64,000 nt of DNA from Nitrincola tibetensis (lineage in GTDB: Bacteria > Pseudomonadota > Gammaproteobacteria > Pseudomonadales > Balneatricaceae), in NCBI RefSeq assembly GCF_003284585.1, contig NZ_QKRX01000003.1:2540-66539 (forward strand), given 5' to 3'. The notes beneath the pieces are model-generated. The model had not been told where the DNA came from, made no database searches, and saw only the letters and a program-made list of their open reading frames with translations. The position numbers were made by a program, and so were the translations under genes. Below, piece after piece: positions 15,501 to 23,897 of the stretch. Numbering within the stretch: position 1 is the first letter of the stretch; each line of letters opens with the position of its first letter.

Positions 15501-16750
15501 GCGCTTTCTCCTTCGTTTAATGCATAAGTTGGTATTTGGGAGTCCATCTGTTTGTTGGGTTGTTGTTTAATTTTTCGCTCGCGAAGGACCGCAGCCGTGT
15601 CTCTGAAGGTGCGTTTGCTCCAGATCATCATGCCGCTGAATACCATCAGGGTCAGCAGTATGCCGAAGAAGAAATACACCAGCTTCAAGCTCAGACCGAC
15701 GAAATCACCAGTATGCAGCGGACGCATGGAGCCGGTAATAATTTCCAGCCAGGAAAGATCGGAAATCCGGCGTGTCTGCTCAATTTTGGCGTTGTAGGGG
15801 TTCACACTCACGTTCTCGAACAGCAATGGATAACTCACACTGCGTCCGCCGATACGATAGTGTGCGTAGGCATTGCCCGGCATAGAGACAAAAGACGCTT
15901 GGAAATCAGGAAAAGCGGTTTCGACAGCGGCTGTGGCTTCATCTAGGCTGATAAAAGGCGGTGTCTGGCTGTTGCTGCTCAGTTGCGGGACATCAGCTCT
16001 GTCGACATAGATAGGAGCCCCCGCTGTTGAAAATGAAACTTGATTATCCTGCAGTATTCCCTGTAGAAGAAACCAGATACTGGTGATAGAGATGATCGCA
16101 ATAAAGGGAATAGACCAGATACCCGCTAAGCGATGAAAGTCTCCCCATAAAACCCGTGCATTGACGTTAAAGCGCAGTCTTGGGCTTAAAAAACCTCGCC
16201 AGAAGCGTTTATAGACAACAAGACCTGTGATCAATGAAATGAGCATTGGAACCGCGGTGATGCTAACAAGATACCATCCCCAACTGTAGCCATTGGTCCA
16301 GGGCATGAGTAGCCAGCCATGTAGGCCCCGTACAAATTGTCGAAAATCAAAACGAGAACTTTCGCCTTGAATCACGCCGGTATAAGGGTTGATGTAGAGT
16401 GTCCGCGTGGTGGTATCTGGATAACTGATACGCGCCGTTAGTGCAAATTGCGATTTTACCGGTCGGGAAATCGACTGAATAATCGCTTCGGGATGACCCT
16501 CATTCACCACGGCGACAATTTCATCAAAACTGAGCAGGTTTCCCGCCTGTGCCGGAGGATTGGCACGTGAGGCGGGATCAGCCAGCCACACGATCTCCTG
16601 ACTCACGGTAGCAATCGTACCCGTTAGGCAAATGAAAAATACAAATGCCCAAATTGGCATGGCCATCCAGCTATGCACGAGAAACCAGATTTTGGCACGA
16701 TTGGCTCGCGGTTTTCCGGTGATTGCCTTAGTTGAAGTGGATGTCGGCAT
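15497..16750 (-). CDS. PepSY-TM inner-membrane protein (ferrisiderophore reductase-like)
   Basis: 417 residues. PepSY-associated membrane protein with TM segments near residues 25-50, 150-180, 215-240 and 350-375, plus large periplasmic loops with PepSY-like stretches (FDEIVAVVNEGHPEA; SLDEATAAVETAFPD). Conserved His in FVRGLHGWLLMP, GDFHRLAGIW and MRPLHTGD probably bind heme. Relatives such as FoxB and FpvG reduce or process ferric siderophores. Placed between the receptor gene and two small unknown genes. Confidence 0.87.
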   Translation of the reverse strand: MPTSTSTKAITGKPRANRAKIWFLVHSWMAMPIWAFVFFICLTGTIATVSQEIVWLADPASRANPPAQAGNLLSFDEIVAVVNEGHPEAIIQSISRPVKSQFALTARISYPDTTTRTLYINPYTGVIQGESSRFDFRQFVRGLHGWLLMPWTNGYSWGWYLVSITAVPMLISLITGLVVYKRFWRGFLSPRLRFNVNARVLWGDFHRLAGIWSIPFIAIISITSIWFLLQGILQDNQVSFSTAGAPIYVDRADVPQLSSNSQTPPFISLDEATAAVETAFPDFQASFVSMPGNAYAHYRIGGRSVSYPLLFENVSVNPYNAKIEQTRRISDLSWLEIITGSMRPLHTGDFVGLSLKLVYFFFGILLTLMVFSGMMIWSKRTFRDTAAVLRERKIKQQPNKQMDSQIPTYALNEGESA

Positions 16751-16772
16751 TAGGTTGTTTTTCCGTTTCGTT

Positions 16773-19202
16773 TCAGAAGAAATATTTCATGGTCAGCATG
16801 GTTCTGCGAGGCTCGCCCCAAGTATAGGTACTGTAGGCGCTGAAAATCGTGTAGTACTTCTCGTCGAATAGGTTGCTGATATTCAATGACCCTGTTAACT
16901 GATCACTAAAACGGTAGCTGGCCATTGCATCAACAACCCAATAGTCATCCACCGTATGCTTAACCATGCCACCCACGGCTGGGTTGTAAACATCTCCCCA
17001 GGTTTTATCTTGCCAACGTGCGCCGCCACCGAGTGTCAATTTACTGTTCTGTCCCCAGGGTTTGTAAGTGGCAAAGAGATTGACTTGATTGGCTGGCGCT
17101 AGGGTAGAAACCTTATTGCCTTGTCGACGGGAAACGCTGTTGCTGTAGCCTGCATGAAGGTTCCAATAGTCATTCAATTGACCGGACACCTCCAGTTCAT
17201 ACCCTTTAGTTTTTACACCGTTAATGGCTCGATAAGCGACACCTCCGTCAGGTGTTAGCGCTCCTGTGGCTTCAGCAAAGTTGTCCTGTTCAAGTTGGAA
17301 AACGGCAGCGCTAGCGTTCAGGCGATTACCGAAGAAGGCACCCTTCAAGCCGAGCTCTATGTTGGTGCCTTCTAAGGGGTCGAGTGTATTGCCAGACTCA
17401 TCACGTCGAGATTGAGGTTTAAAAATACTGGTGTAGCTGGTGTAAACAGAGTAGGTATCGTTCAGGTCATAGACGAGGCCGAGGTAGGGGGTCAACACTC
17501 CTGACTCTTGCATGATTTCACGCTTGTAGTTAGAGAGGCGAGCACCCGTAATGAGTTTTAGATCGTCGCGTAGATTCCAACGTGCCGTGGTGTACAGGCC
17601 TTTTTCACGTGTGGTTTCATCATTTTGACCATGCCATGCATTAGGGTCATTCCAATTGGGTTCTGGTACTTGTCCGTTCCATTCATAATAGTTGCTTGGG
17701 ATGGTTGCGTAGCCGACATGTGGTCCATCTCCGTTGTTGGTCCAGCGTCGTTCGCTCAAGCCACCACCGACGACCAGTTCATGTTCACGCTTCAGAAACT
17801 CAAATGGGCCGCTCGCATAGAAATCCGCTGCATTGGCGCGGGTTTTACCAACGTATCGGCCGACCCACATGCGTGTGCCGGAGCCATCAGTAGGGTTTGG
17901 ATTACCCCCGCCCACCGCGCCGAGAGGAGCATCATAGCCATTGATTTGGTGGTTGAGTTGTAGTTTTACGACCCAGTCGTTATCAAAGTAGTGCTCCAGC
18001 GTCGCGAAAGCTGTTCGAGTGTATTGTTCCCAACTGCTCCAGCTGGCGCCATTGTTGAAAGAGCGTGGGCGTTCGTTGAAGTTACCTTCAGTGTCATAAA
18101 TTGGGATCCCGCCCCAGGTTGAGCGAGTCGGTTTATTGTCTTGATAGTCAGCACCGACTGTAAGCAGGGTGCTAGGCGTGATATCGGCTTCGATGCTACC
18201 AAAAAAAACAGGTGTTTTGCGGCGGTAGCCATCCATGTGGGATTCTTGATCTTGGTAAGAGGCTACAGCTCGGCCTCGCACGGTGCCTTCTGAGTTAAGC
18301 GGGCCCGAAAGATCAATTTCGGTACGATAGCTGTTCCGTGAACCTGCGCTTTGGCTGATATGGCCTTGAAAGTCTCTAGTAGGTTTTTTGCGGATTAAGT
18401 TGATGGTCGCCCCTGGGTCACCGCTACCCGTTAATAGTCCAGTAGCGCCTTTCAAGACTTCTACTCGGTCATAAGTCGCCATGTCACTTAGTGTATTGCC
18501 TGCCGAATATCCCGCATTTCGTTCCATCGGGATGCCGTCGTATTGAAAGTTGTTGATAGCGAATCCGCGTGCATAATATACCGTTCGTTCACTATCGTAA
18601 GTCAGAATGCTAATGCCCGGAGTATTCTCCATGACCTTATCAATGTTTGTGAGTTGGAAGTCATCCATTTCGTCACGTGTAATGACACTAATGGACTGAG
18701 GAGTTTCACGTGGCGTAAGTACTAGGCGGGTAGCGGTTGCAATGGCGCCTGGGGTGTAAGTGCCACTGCCTTCAGTTATTTCGCCAAGCTGGTTGGCTGT
18801 TACCGTTACGGAAGGTAAAGAGACAGCGCCATTTATAGTCTGCAGGGTAATAATGTAGCTACCACCACTTTGTGGTGCAGCGACCAGTCCACTGCCCTGC
18901 AGCAAAAGCCCTAGGGCCTGATCAACTGGATAGCTGCCTTGCAGACCCCGTGTTTGTTTGCCTTGGCTGAGATCACCGTTCACCGACACTAAGACACCGC
19001 TTTGTTGACCAAATAGTACGAGGGCAGAGTCGAGACGACCGCTTGGAATTGAAAAGGCTTGTTTAACCGTCGATACGGGAGCTGCCTGTATCAGTTGTGA
19101 CTGTATGAGTCCACTGAGTCCTATACCCATCGCTAAAACGAGATGACTCAGAGAGGGGCGGTATCTGTATAATGTACGCACAGAGGGTGAGACAAACGGC
19201 AT
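16773..19202 (-). CDS. TonB-dependent siderophore receptor with signalling (STN) domain, FpvA-like
   Basis: 809 residues. Signal sequence in the first 41 residues, then an STN domain (FSIPSGRLDSALVLFGQQSG; about 50-120) that contacts the FecR-type anti-sigma. A plug domain follows (RETPQSISVITRDEM, ARGFAINNFQYDG, VEVLKGATGLLTGSGDPGA), then a 22-strand barrel ending in ...EPRRTMLTMKYFF with terminal Phe. The STN domain plus adjacent fecI/fecR predicts ligand-induced transcription. The ligand cannot be read from sequence; the barrel and plug resemble pyoverdine and hydroxamate receptors. Confidence 0.93.
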   Translation of the reverse strand: MPFVSPSVRTLYRYRPSLSHLVLAMGIGLSGLIQSQLIQAAPVSTVKQAFSIPSGRLDSALVLFGQQSGVLVSVNGDLSQGKQTRGLQGSYPVDQALGLLLQGSGLVAAPQSGGSYIITLQTINGAVSLPSVTVTANQLGEITEGSGTYTPGAIATATRLVLTPRETPQSISVITRDEMDDFQLTNIDKVMENTPGISILTYDSERTVYYARGFAINNFQYDGIPMERNAGYSAGNTLSDMATYDRVEVLKGATGLLTGSGDPGATINLIRKKPTRDFQGHISQSAGSRNSYRTEIDLSGPLNSEGTVRGRAVASYQDQESHMDGYRRKTPVFFGSIEADITPSTLLTVGADYQDNKPTRSTWGGIPIYDTEGNFNERPRSFNNGASWSSWEQYTRTAFATLEHYFDNDWVVKLQLNHQINGYDAPLGAVGGGNPNPTDGSGTRMWVGRYVGKTRANAADFYASGPFEFLKREHELVVGGGLSERRWTNNGDGPHVGYATIPSNYYEWNGQVPEPNWNDPNAWHGQNDETTREKGLYTTARWNLRDDLKLITGARLSNYKREIMQESGVLTPYLGLVYDLNDTYSVYTSYTSIFKPQSRRDESGNTLDPLEGTNIELGLKGAFFGNRLNASAAVFQLEQDNFAEATGALTPDGGVAYRAINGVKTKGYELEVSGQLNDYWNLHAGYSNSVSRRQGNKVSTLAPANQVNLFATYKPWGQNSKLTLGGGARWQDKTWGDVYNPAVGGMVKHTVDDYWVVDAMASYRFSDQLTGSLNISNLFDEKYYTIFSAYSTYTWGEPRRTMLTMKYFF

Positions 19203-19313
19203 GCTCTAGATTCCTTGTTGGGTGGCTTATACACCTGAGCGTGTTGCCACAGGTGCTTCTTATTTGATAAGCCCCACGAACAGACAAAATCTGCCTTATT
19301 TTTTTATATTTTT

Positions 19314-20285
19314 TTAGGCAGGCATGAGTCGTACCCAATATTGACTCACTCTATGTTGACGAATGGGTAGAATTTGGCAGAGGTTATTGATAATTGCGTC
19401 GGTATTCGCGATTGGGAAACTGCCTGAGAAGGTCAGGTGGGCAACCTCATCGGCATAGCCTAAATACCCCGCCCGATAACGCGTTAATTGCCTAAGAAAG
19501 TCACCTAATGCCGTACGCTCAGCCGTTAATAAGCCTTGGCGCCAACTGAGATGAAAAGGGGTTAGCGCTGTTTGCAGCATCTGAATGCCTTGTAGCTGTA
19601 TCTTCTGGCCAGCATTGACTTGATGTTCTTTCTTATTGCTGAAGATGCATTGGACTTGCCCCGTAATCACCTGCAAGACACAGTGGCTATCTTCCCGGTA
19701 TAGGGTGAACTCGCTTCCCGAGGTAGGAGTGAAGAGATGGGCACCCGCCCGAACCTGAGCGCCACCACTGTTAGCAATAGATAGTTCGCCATAGTGCAGG
19801 ATAAGTGCCGGCTGGGAGTTGAAATTAACATCTAGGGCAGATTGTGTATTCAGAATGAGCTGGCTGTTGTCATCAAGGACAAGTCTTTTTTGTTCGCCCG
19901 CAGTGGTTCGTATGTCTACCATCGTTTTGCCGTACAGATAGCGTCCAGTTTGAGCGACCCCCGAGATATCACGTGTTAGCCAAAGGGTCGTTCCAAAACC
20001 GCTGAGAGCGGCGAGTGTTTTAAGTGTGCGGCGTTTTTGGTGTAACCGCTGTTCAGCACGACTCAGGCTGTGCAAGGCCTTCTGACTATTTAGATGCGAG
20101 ATGCTAGAGAAGTGTCGATTGGCTTGCTTCAGCTGTTCCCATACCAACGCATGTTCAGGGCTTTGTGATAACCAGTGTGTAAACGCAAGCTGTCCGACGG
20201 CATCAACGTCTCCAGCCTCGAACTTAACCTGCCAATGAATCGCTTCCGTCACGAGTTTGCGAGTGGGTATGTTTGGATTAGTCAT
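19314..20285 (-). CDS. FecR-family anti-sigma regulator
   Basis: 323 residues. The N-terminal cytoplasmic anti-sigma part has AFTHWLSQSPEHALVWEQL. A hydrophobic segment (TLAALSGFGTTLWLT) precedes the periplasmic FecR domain (TTAGEQKRLVLDDNSQLILNT) and a C-terminal STN-contacting part. It relays receptor occupancy to the sigma factor. It overlaps the sigma gene by eight bases. The predicted membrane segment is rather weak. Confidence 0.9.
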   Translation of the reverse strand: MTNPNIPTRKLVTEAIHWQVKFEAGDVDAVGQLAFTHWLSQSPEHALVWEQLKQANRHFSSISHLNSQKALHSLSRAEQRLHQKRRTLKTLAALSGFGTTLWLTRDISGVAQTGRYLYGKTMVDIRTTAGEQKRLVLDDNSQLILNTQSALDVNFNSQPALILHYGELSIANSGGAQVRAGAHLFTPTSGSEFTLYREDSHCVLQVITGQVQCIFSNKKEHQVNAGQKIQLQGIQMLQTALTPFHLSWRQGLLTAERTALGDFLRQLTRYRAGYLGYADEVAHLTFSGSFPIANTDAIINNLCQILPIRQHRVSQYWVRLMPA

Positions 20286-20787
20286 ATAAGACTCGATAAC
20301 ACTGTTGCATGCACCTGACCATCGCTTTTTGTACCCGGTTTACATTTATATTTAGCCTGTCCGCTATTTCTTGATATTTAAGTCCATCTAAGCGAGCCAT
20401 TAGAAATATTTGTTTGTCGCGATCGGGTAGGCTCTCTAGTATTTGCGCCAGTTGTAAGAGTGTTTCGACCACTAAATGCTGCTCTTCCAACGACGGTGAT
20501 TCGGGTTCTGGTTGCAAGGCTAGTATCTCTAAATAGGTTTGCTCTAAGGCTTGACGCCGCCAGTGGTTAAACATCAGACCTTTGGCAATGGTACTGAGAT
20601 ACGCCCGAGGACTTTCAGGTTGCGGAGCTGTTTCCTTTGAGAGAATTCGAATGAAGGTGTCTTGAGCTAGGTCTGCTGCCGTTTCAGAGCAGCCCAGACG
20701 TTGACGTAACCACTGTTGCAGCCAGCCGCGATGGTCGCGATACAGCGAGCCCACCTGATTGTGCTGCATTGGGTTAGCGTCAGACAT
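20278..20787 (-). CDS. ECF sigma factor, FecI-like
   Basis: 169 residues. Region 2 (LYRDHRGWLQQWLRQRLG, AADLAQDTFIRIL) and region 4 (LPDRDKQIFLMARLDGLKYQ, then EIADRLNINVNRVQKAM) are typical of iron-starvation ECF sigmas. Probable targets are its own receptor operon. A Fur box lies about 25 bases upstream of the start. A second in-frame ATG six codons in could be used. Confidence 0.92.
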   Translation of the reverse strand: MSDANPMQHNQVGSLYRDHRGWLQQWLRQRLGCSETAADLAQDTFIRILSKETAPQPESPRAYLSTIAKGLMFNHWRRQALEQTYLEILALQPEPESPSLEEQHLVVETLLQLAQILESLPDRDKQIFLMARLDGLKYQEIADRLNINVNRVQKAMVRCMQQCYRVLYD

Positions 20788-20812
20788 TAATAATCCTTAA
20801 TCAACATAAAAG

Positions 20813-20829
20813 TGATAATGGTTATCATT
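20813..20829. promoter_or_regulatory. Fur box upstream of fecI-like gene
   Basis: TGATAATGGTTATCATT closely matches the Fur consensus GATAATGATAATCATTATC and is palindromic. It lies just upstream of the sigma gene, so iron should repress the whole regulatory operon. Confidence 0.85.
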
Positions 20830-20856
20830 CTATATGCCGCTATGCAGGCTTACAAG

Positions 20857-20906
20857 CCCTCAAACCTTCAAACCCTCAAACCCTCAAACCCTCAAACCCT
20901 TGAGGG
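20857..20906. repeat. Tandem octamer CCCTCAAA array ending in a hairpin
   Basis: About five copies of an eight-base unit (one variant CCTTCAAA) run into the perfect hairpin CCCTCAA-ACCC-TTGAGGG (20889-20906). It separates the iron operon promoter from the chemoreceptor relic. The array could arise by slippage; the hairpin may act as a terminator for the relic's former transcript. Confidence 0.75.
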
Positions 20907-20914
20907 TCTTGACT

Positions 20915-21286
20915 GCCTTACAATCGGAAGCGGAATACCGGCTCGGACCGCCTCAATGGCTGTGTTTGCAATGTGACTGATATTCTATGCGACATTCTTT
21001 GCAGTGGCTGTTATTTGATGCATGGCAGTGGCCACCTGAGAGATTTCCCCCTGCTGTAAGTCGACTCTGCTACGGTTCTGAAGCACGGCTAAGCTGATAC
21101 CCCAGTGGCAGCAATTTCAGCCTCCGTTACCAGTTGGTTCAGAAGATTGATAATGTTACGACCGACAACCTAGGCCATAAATACTAGAGCGGTACTCATG
21201 AGCAAGTTGGAACGAATGGCAGTGCTTTTAGCACGGTCTTCTACTGCAGCGGCCTCACTCTCAATAAGCTCTGTCAGACTCTCCAT
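20915..21286 (-). pseudogene. Decayed methyl-accepting chemotaxis protein
   Basis: From an ATG with AGGA upstream the frame reads MESLTELIESEAAAVEDRAK, then a membrane segment (LLMSTALVFMA), a TAG, VVGRNIINLLNQLVTEAEI, and after a frame change LQQGEISQVATAMHQITATA, a TAG, and NISHIANTAIEAVRAG. These match the pre-membrane, HAMP and methylation/signalling regions of a chemoreceptor, with stops and a frameshift. The ligand-binding domain and the signalling tip are missing. Confidence 0.7.
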
Positions 21287-21350
21287 TTCCTAATCAGGCT
21301 GAATTAATGAATGATGATTGTCATTTTTCGTCTAATTCAAGTTCGGCAGA

Positions 21351-22688
21351 TCAGCAAGCCACCGTGTAAAAATACATCCGGTTTGAGCCCGCGTCTTTAG
21401 CCTTATACATGGCCTTGTCTGCTGTTTCCAACAGTAAGACAGGCGAGGTTGCGTCCTCAGGGTAGAAGGAGATCCCAACACTGACGGAAATCTGGACAGA
21501 CTGTTGTGCGATTTGAAAGGGCTGCGCAAGTGCATCAATAATCGACTGAGCCACAAGCTCAACATCCTTGCGCTGTTTTGCACCTGCAAGAATCACAGTG
21601 AATTCATCACCGCCCATACGGGCAACCGTATCCACTTCTCGCACACAATCATTAAGGCGCACAGCCACGTCAGCCAGCAAACGATCGCCCGCCTCATGAC
21701 CAAGCGAATCGTTGACCGCTTTGAAACCATCAAGGTCCATAAACAGTACAGCAAGAGGCAGACTACTGCGCTTGGCATGCTTGACCCCCTGTTCTAGGCG
21801 ATCCAGAAAAAGACGTCGATTTGGTAGCCCCGTTAGAAGGTCATGATGGGCGTTGTACCAGATTTTCTCTTCCGCGAGTGCCTGCGCGGTAATATCCCGA
21901 GAAATGCAGACGGTTGCTTCCGTCTGCTGCTGCTCGTCCAGCACGGGAGCTAGCAGATACTCGAATCGTTCGCCTTTACCCGAAGCAAAGGTGTGAACAA
22001 ACTTGCCTCGGTGAGTCGATTGGCCTGAAATTACTTTTTCTAGGTTGTGTTTAAAGTCCGCCGCGAATGGAAACCCGAGATCAAAGGTGGTTTTTCCGAT
22101 GATCGCTTTGGGTGCCAGAGCGAACAGATCGGCCGTAGCCTTGTTTGCATAAATAAATCGACCTTCAAGATCCAGCACATAGATTGGATCCGGAGATGCT
22201 ACCAGAATAGCGCCGAATAGCCGGGTTTCCATCTCTTTTGCGGTGGCGTACTGTTCCAGCGATTCGGCGACTGCTTGGTCTATGGCTTCATGGAACCGAG
22301 TAAGATCTTCAAGCTGTTCGACAGAGACCGTTGGGTTTGCTTTTATCCAGTGAGACACCACACTCGCTCGCAGGGCTCTAAATTCGGACACTGTCTCCAT
22401 GACGCTGAATCCGCTGGTATGCCGTTCGCCGCCGTGCACTTCCGCCCAGGACTCATCATCCTCCTTCTCTGGTCCATGACCTTTTGATTTAGCGACCTGT
22501 TGTGCTTTACTTTGGAGAGAGTCGAGATCGTCTGCAATCTCCAGAAGCATTTCCCTGGCATGATCGCGCAGCCCGGTCTTGCCCATGTATATGGCAGAAA
22601 AGATGGTTTTGGCAAAGGCTTCCCAATCCTGAAGAATCGGTTCTATTTCTGCTCTGATAAAATCAGCTAATCGCATGTTCATCTGCAT
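21351..22688 (-). CDS. Diguanylate cyclase with RsbRD-like and PAS sensor domains
   Basis: About 445 residues. The N-terminal RsbRD-like region (RLADFIRAEIEPILQDWEAFAK) is followed by a linker, a PAS domain from about residue 170 (ILVASPDPIYVLDLEGRFIY) and a GGDEF domain with RMGGDEF intact. REVD five residues before GGDEF is an inhibitory I-site. It should make c-di-GMP with product feedback. No membrane segment, so a cytosolic sensor. The ATG at the MQMNMRLAD cluster is chosen because it matches the domain start. It overlaps the end of the ctaG-like gene. Confidence 0.88.
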   Translation of the reverse strand: MQMNMRLADFIRAEIEPILQDWEAFAKTIFSAIYMGKTGLRDHAREMLLEIADDLDSLQSKAQQVAKSKGHGPEKEDDESWAEVHGGERHTSGFSVMETVSEFRALRASVVSHWIKANPTVSVEQLEDLTRFHEAIDQAVAESLEQYATAKEMETRLFGAILVASPDPIYVLDLEGRFIYANKATADLFALAPKAIIGKTTFDLGFPFAADFKHNLEKVISGQSTHRGKFVHTFASGKGERFEYLLAPVLDEQQQTEATVCISRDITAQALAEEKIWYNAHHDLLTGLPNRRLFLDRLEQGVKHAKRSSLPLAVLFMDLDGFKAVNDSLGHEAGDRLLADVAVRLNDCVREVDTVARMGGDEFTVILAGAKQRKDVELVAQSIIDALAQPFQIAQQSVQISVSVGISFYPEDATSPVLLLETADKAMYKAKDAGSNRMYFYTVAC

Positions 22689-23505
22689 TGTCAACCTGTT
22701 TATTATCGGCTGCGATATTGCGTAGCCAGCGATAGCCCAGCCAAGCAGCGGCCAGCATATAGGGCAATCCCCCCGGCACCCACATGAGCAAGCCCGCCAG
22801 TTGCTGGTCAACGAGTTGATGGCTGGGATAATACAAAAGGGTGTTGGCGAAGGTCAGAATAGCACCTAAAAAACCGGTGTGCATCAGTGTAAACAGCAAG
22901 GCGAGCAGCGCCCAGCTGCGTGTTCGTTTGGTACAGTGCAGTACGGCCCACCACAAGATGGCAGCGGTGAATGCAAAACAGATATGTTCTACCAAATGCC
23001 ACCAGGGGTGTTCTAGCGCCAGCACGTAAAAGCGTGGGGTATGCCAAAACCAGACAACAGCCGCATGCAGGTATGCCAAGCTAAGAGGGTAGGCTGCCAG
23101 CTTAAGCAACGGTTGCCAGGCAACTCGGCCCCAGCGACCCGTAATAGCAGCGAATTGCGGCAAGGGTAGGCTTAGCGCCCATAAAGGGGCAGTCACAACC
23201 ATTAATAACATATGCTGTACCATGTGCGCACTGGCGTTGGTTTCGGCCCAGTCATCCAAAGGCCCAATGATCGCAAACGCACAAATCAAACAGCCGCCAT
23301 GAAACAGCAGCGCACGTCCTAATCGCGGCGGTCGCTTGATGCTGCCGAGCAGATACACCATCCAGAACAGCCCCAGCATCAGTGCCGCTAGCAGTGCCGC
23401 CCAAAAAGTATCACCGTTACTTTGCAAGGGGTTATGCGCCTGTACTGGCAGACTTATGCTGACCAGTAGACCTGGCAGCAGATACCGCCACTGCTTTAGT
23501 TGCAC
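22663..23505 (-). CDS. ctaG: CtaG-like (caa3_CtaG) cytochrome oxidase assembly protein
   Basis: 280 residues. A signal-like first hydrophobic stretch and about six further membrane segments. Conserved His residues in SAHMVQHMLLMV and HLVEHICF are typical of the caa3-CtaG family, thought to help copper delivery to the oxidase. It overlaps the preceding gene by ten bases and the following cyclase by about 26 bases. The name ctaG here is the Bacillus-type assembly factor, not Cox11. Confidence 0.85.
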   Translation of the reverse strand: MQLKQWRYLLPGLLVSISLPVQAHNPLQSNGDTFWAALLAALMLGLFWMVYLLGSIKRPPRLGRALLFHGGCLICAFAIIGPLDDWAETNASAHMVQHMLLMVVTAPLWALSLPLPQFAAITGRWGRVAWQPLLKLAAYPLSLAYLHAAVVWFWHTPRFYVLALEHPWWHLVEHICFAFTAAILWWAVLHCTKRTRSWALLALLFTLMHTGFLGAILTFANTLLYYPSHQLVDQQLAGLLMWVPGGLPYMLAAAWLGYRWLRNIAADNKQVDNADEHAIS

Positions 23506-23897
23506 GGTGGTAATACCAGTACTGGCAAGGTCCCGGCTAGGGTAGCGACTGCGGCAATTAGATACAGTACGGTACTAACGTAGCCGACAAAGCGCTCAAA
23601 CCCGACAGCCTCTTCACTGGCCTTGTGTCGTGATGCACAGTAACGACCGCTACGCCAAGCCAGAAACAATAATAGCGCAATCACCAGCAGAGCGAATGTC
23701 AATAAGCCGCCATTAAGCCAGGTAAGTGGGCCTTGTTCAACGTCAGGGGGAGCCAACTGACAGACCACGGATAGGCCGCCATACATGGCAATAAACCAGA
23801 TACTCCAGATAACAAAACCCATTACAATCTGAGCCGGGTGGGCTGGCGCAAACCAAGTAGGCTGGATCATTTCCTTGTTGTTCCTTACGTTGTTCAT
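23496..23897 (-). CDS. Three-TM membrane protein of the cox operon
   Basis: 133 residues with three predicted membrane helices (QIVMGFVIWSIWFIAMYGGL; GGLLTFALLVIALLLFLAW; VGYVSTVLYLIAAVATLAG). The ATG overlaps the oxidase stop by one base (TAATG) and has GGGGAG upstream. A second in-frame ATG nine codons later follows a tandem 12-base duplication (AACGTAA-t/g-GAAC). I do not assign a family; by position it may be a small oxidase subunit or assembly protein. Confidence 0.78.
   Translation of the reverse strand: MNNVRNNKEMIQPTWFAPAHPAQIVMGFVIWSIWFIAMYGGLSVVCQLAPPDVEQGPLTWLNGGLLTFALLVIALLLFLAWRSGRYCASRHKASEEAVGFERFVGYVSTVLYLIAAVATLAGTLPVLVLPPCN

Noticed and set aside
19291-19321. Terminator after fecR
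   Set aside because: CTGCCT/AGGCAG flank a long A/T tract, but the stem is short and overlaps the fecR end; the receptor gene downstream is probably in the same transcript.
20857-20906. CRISPR array
   Set aside because: The unit is eight bases with no spacers; it is a simple tandem repeat.
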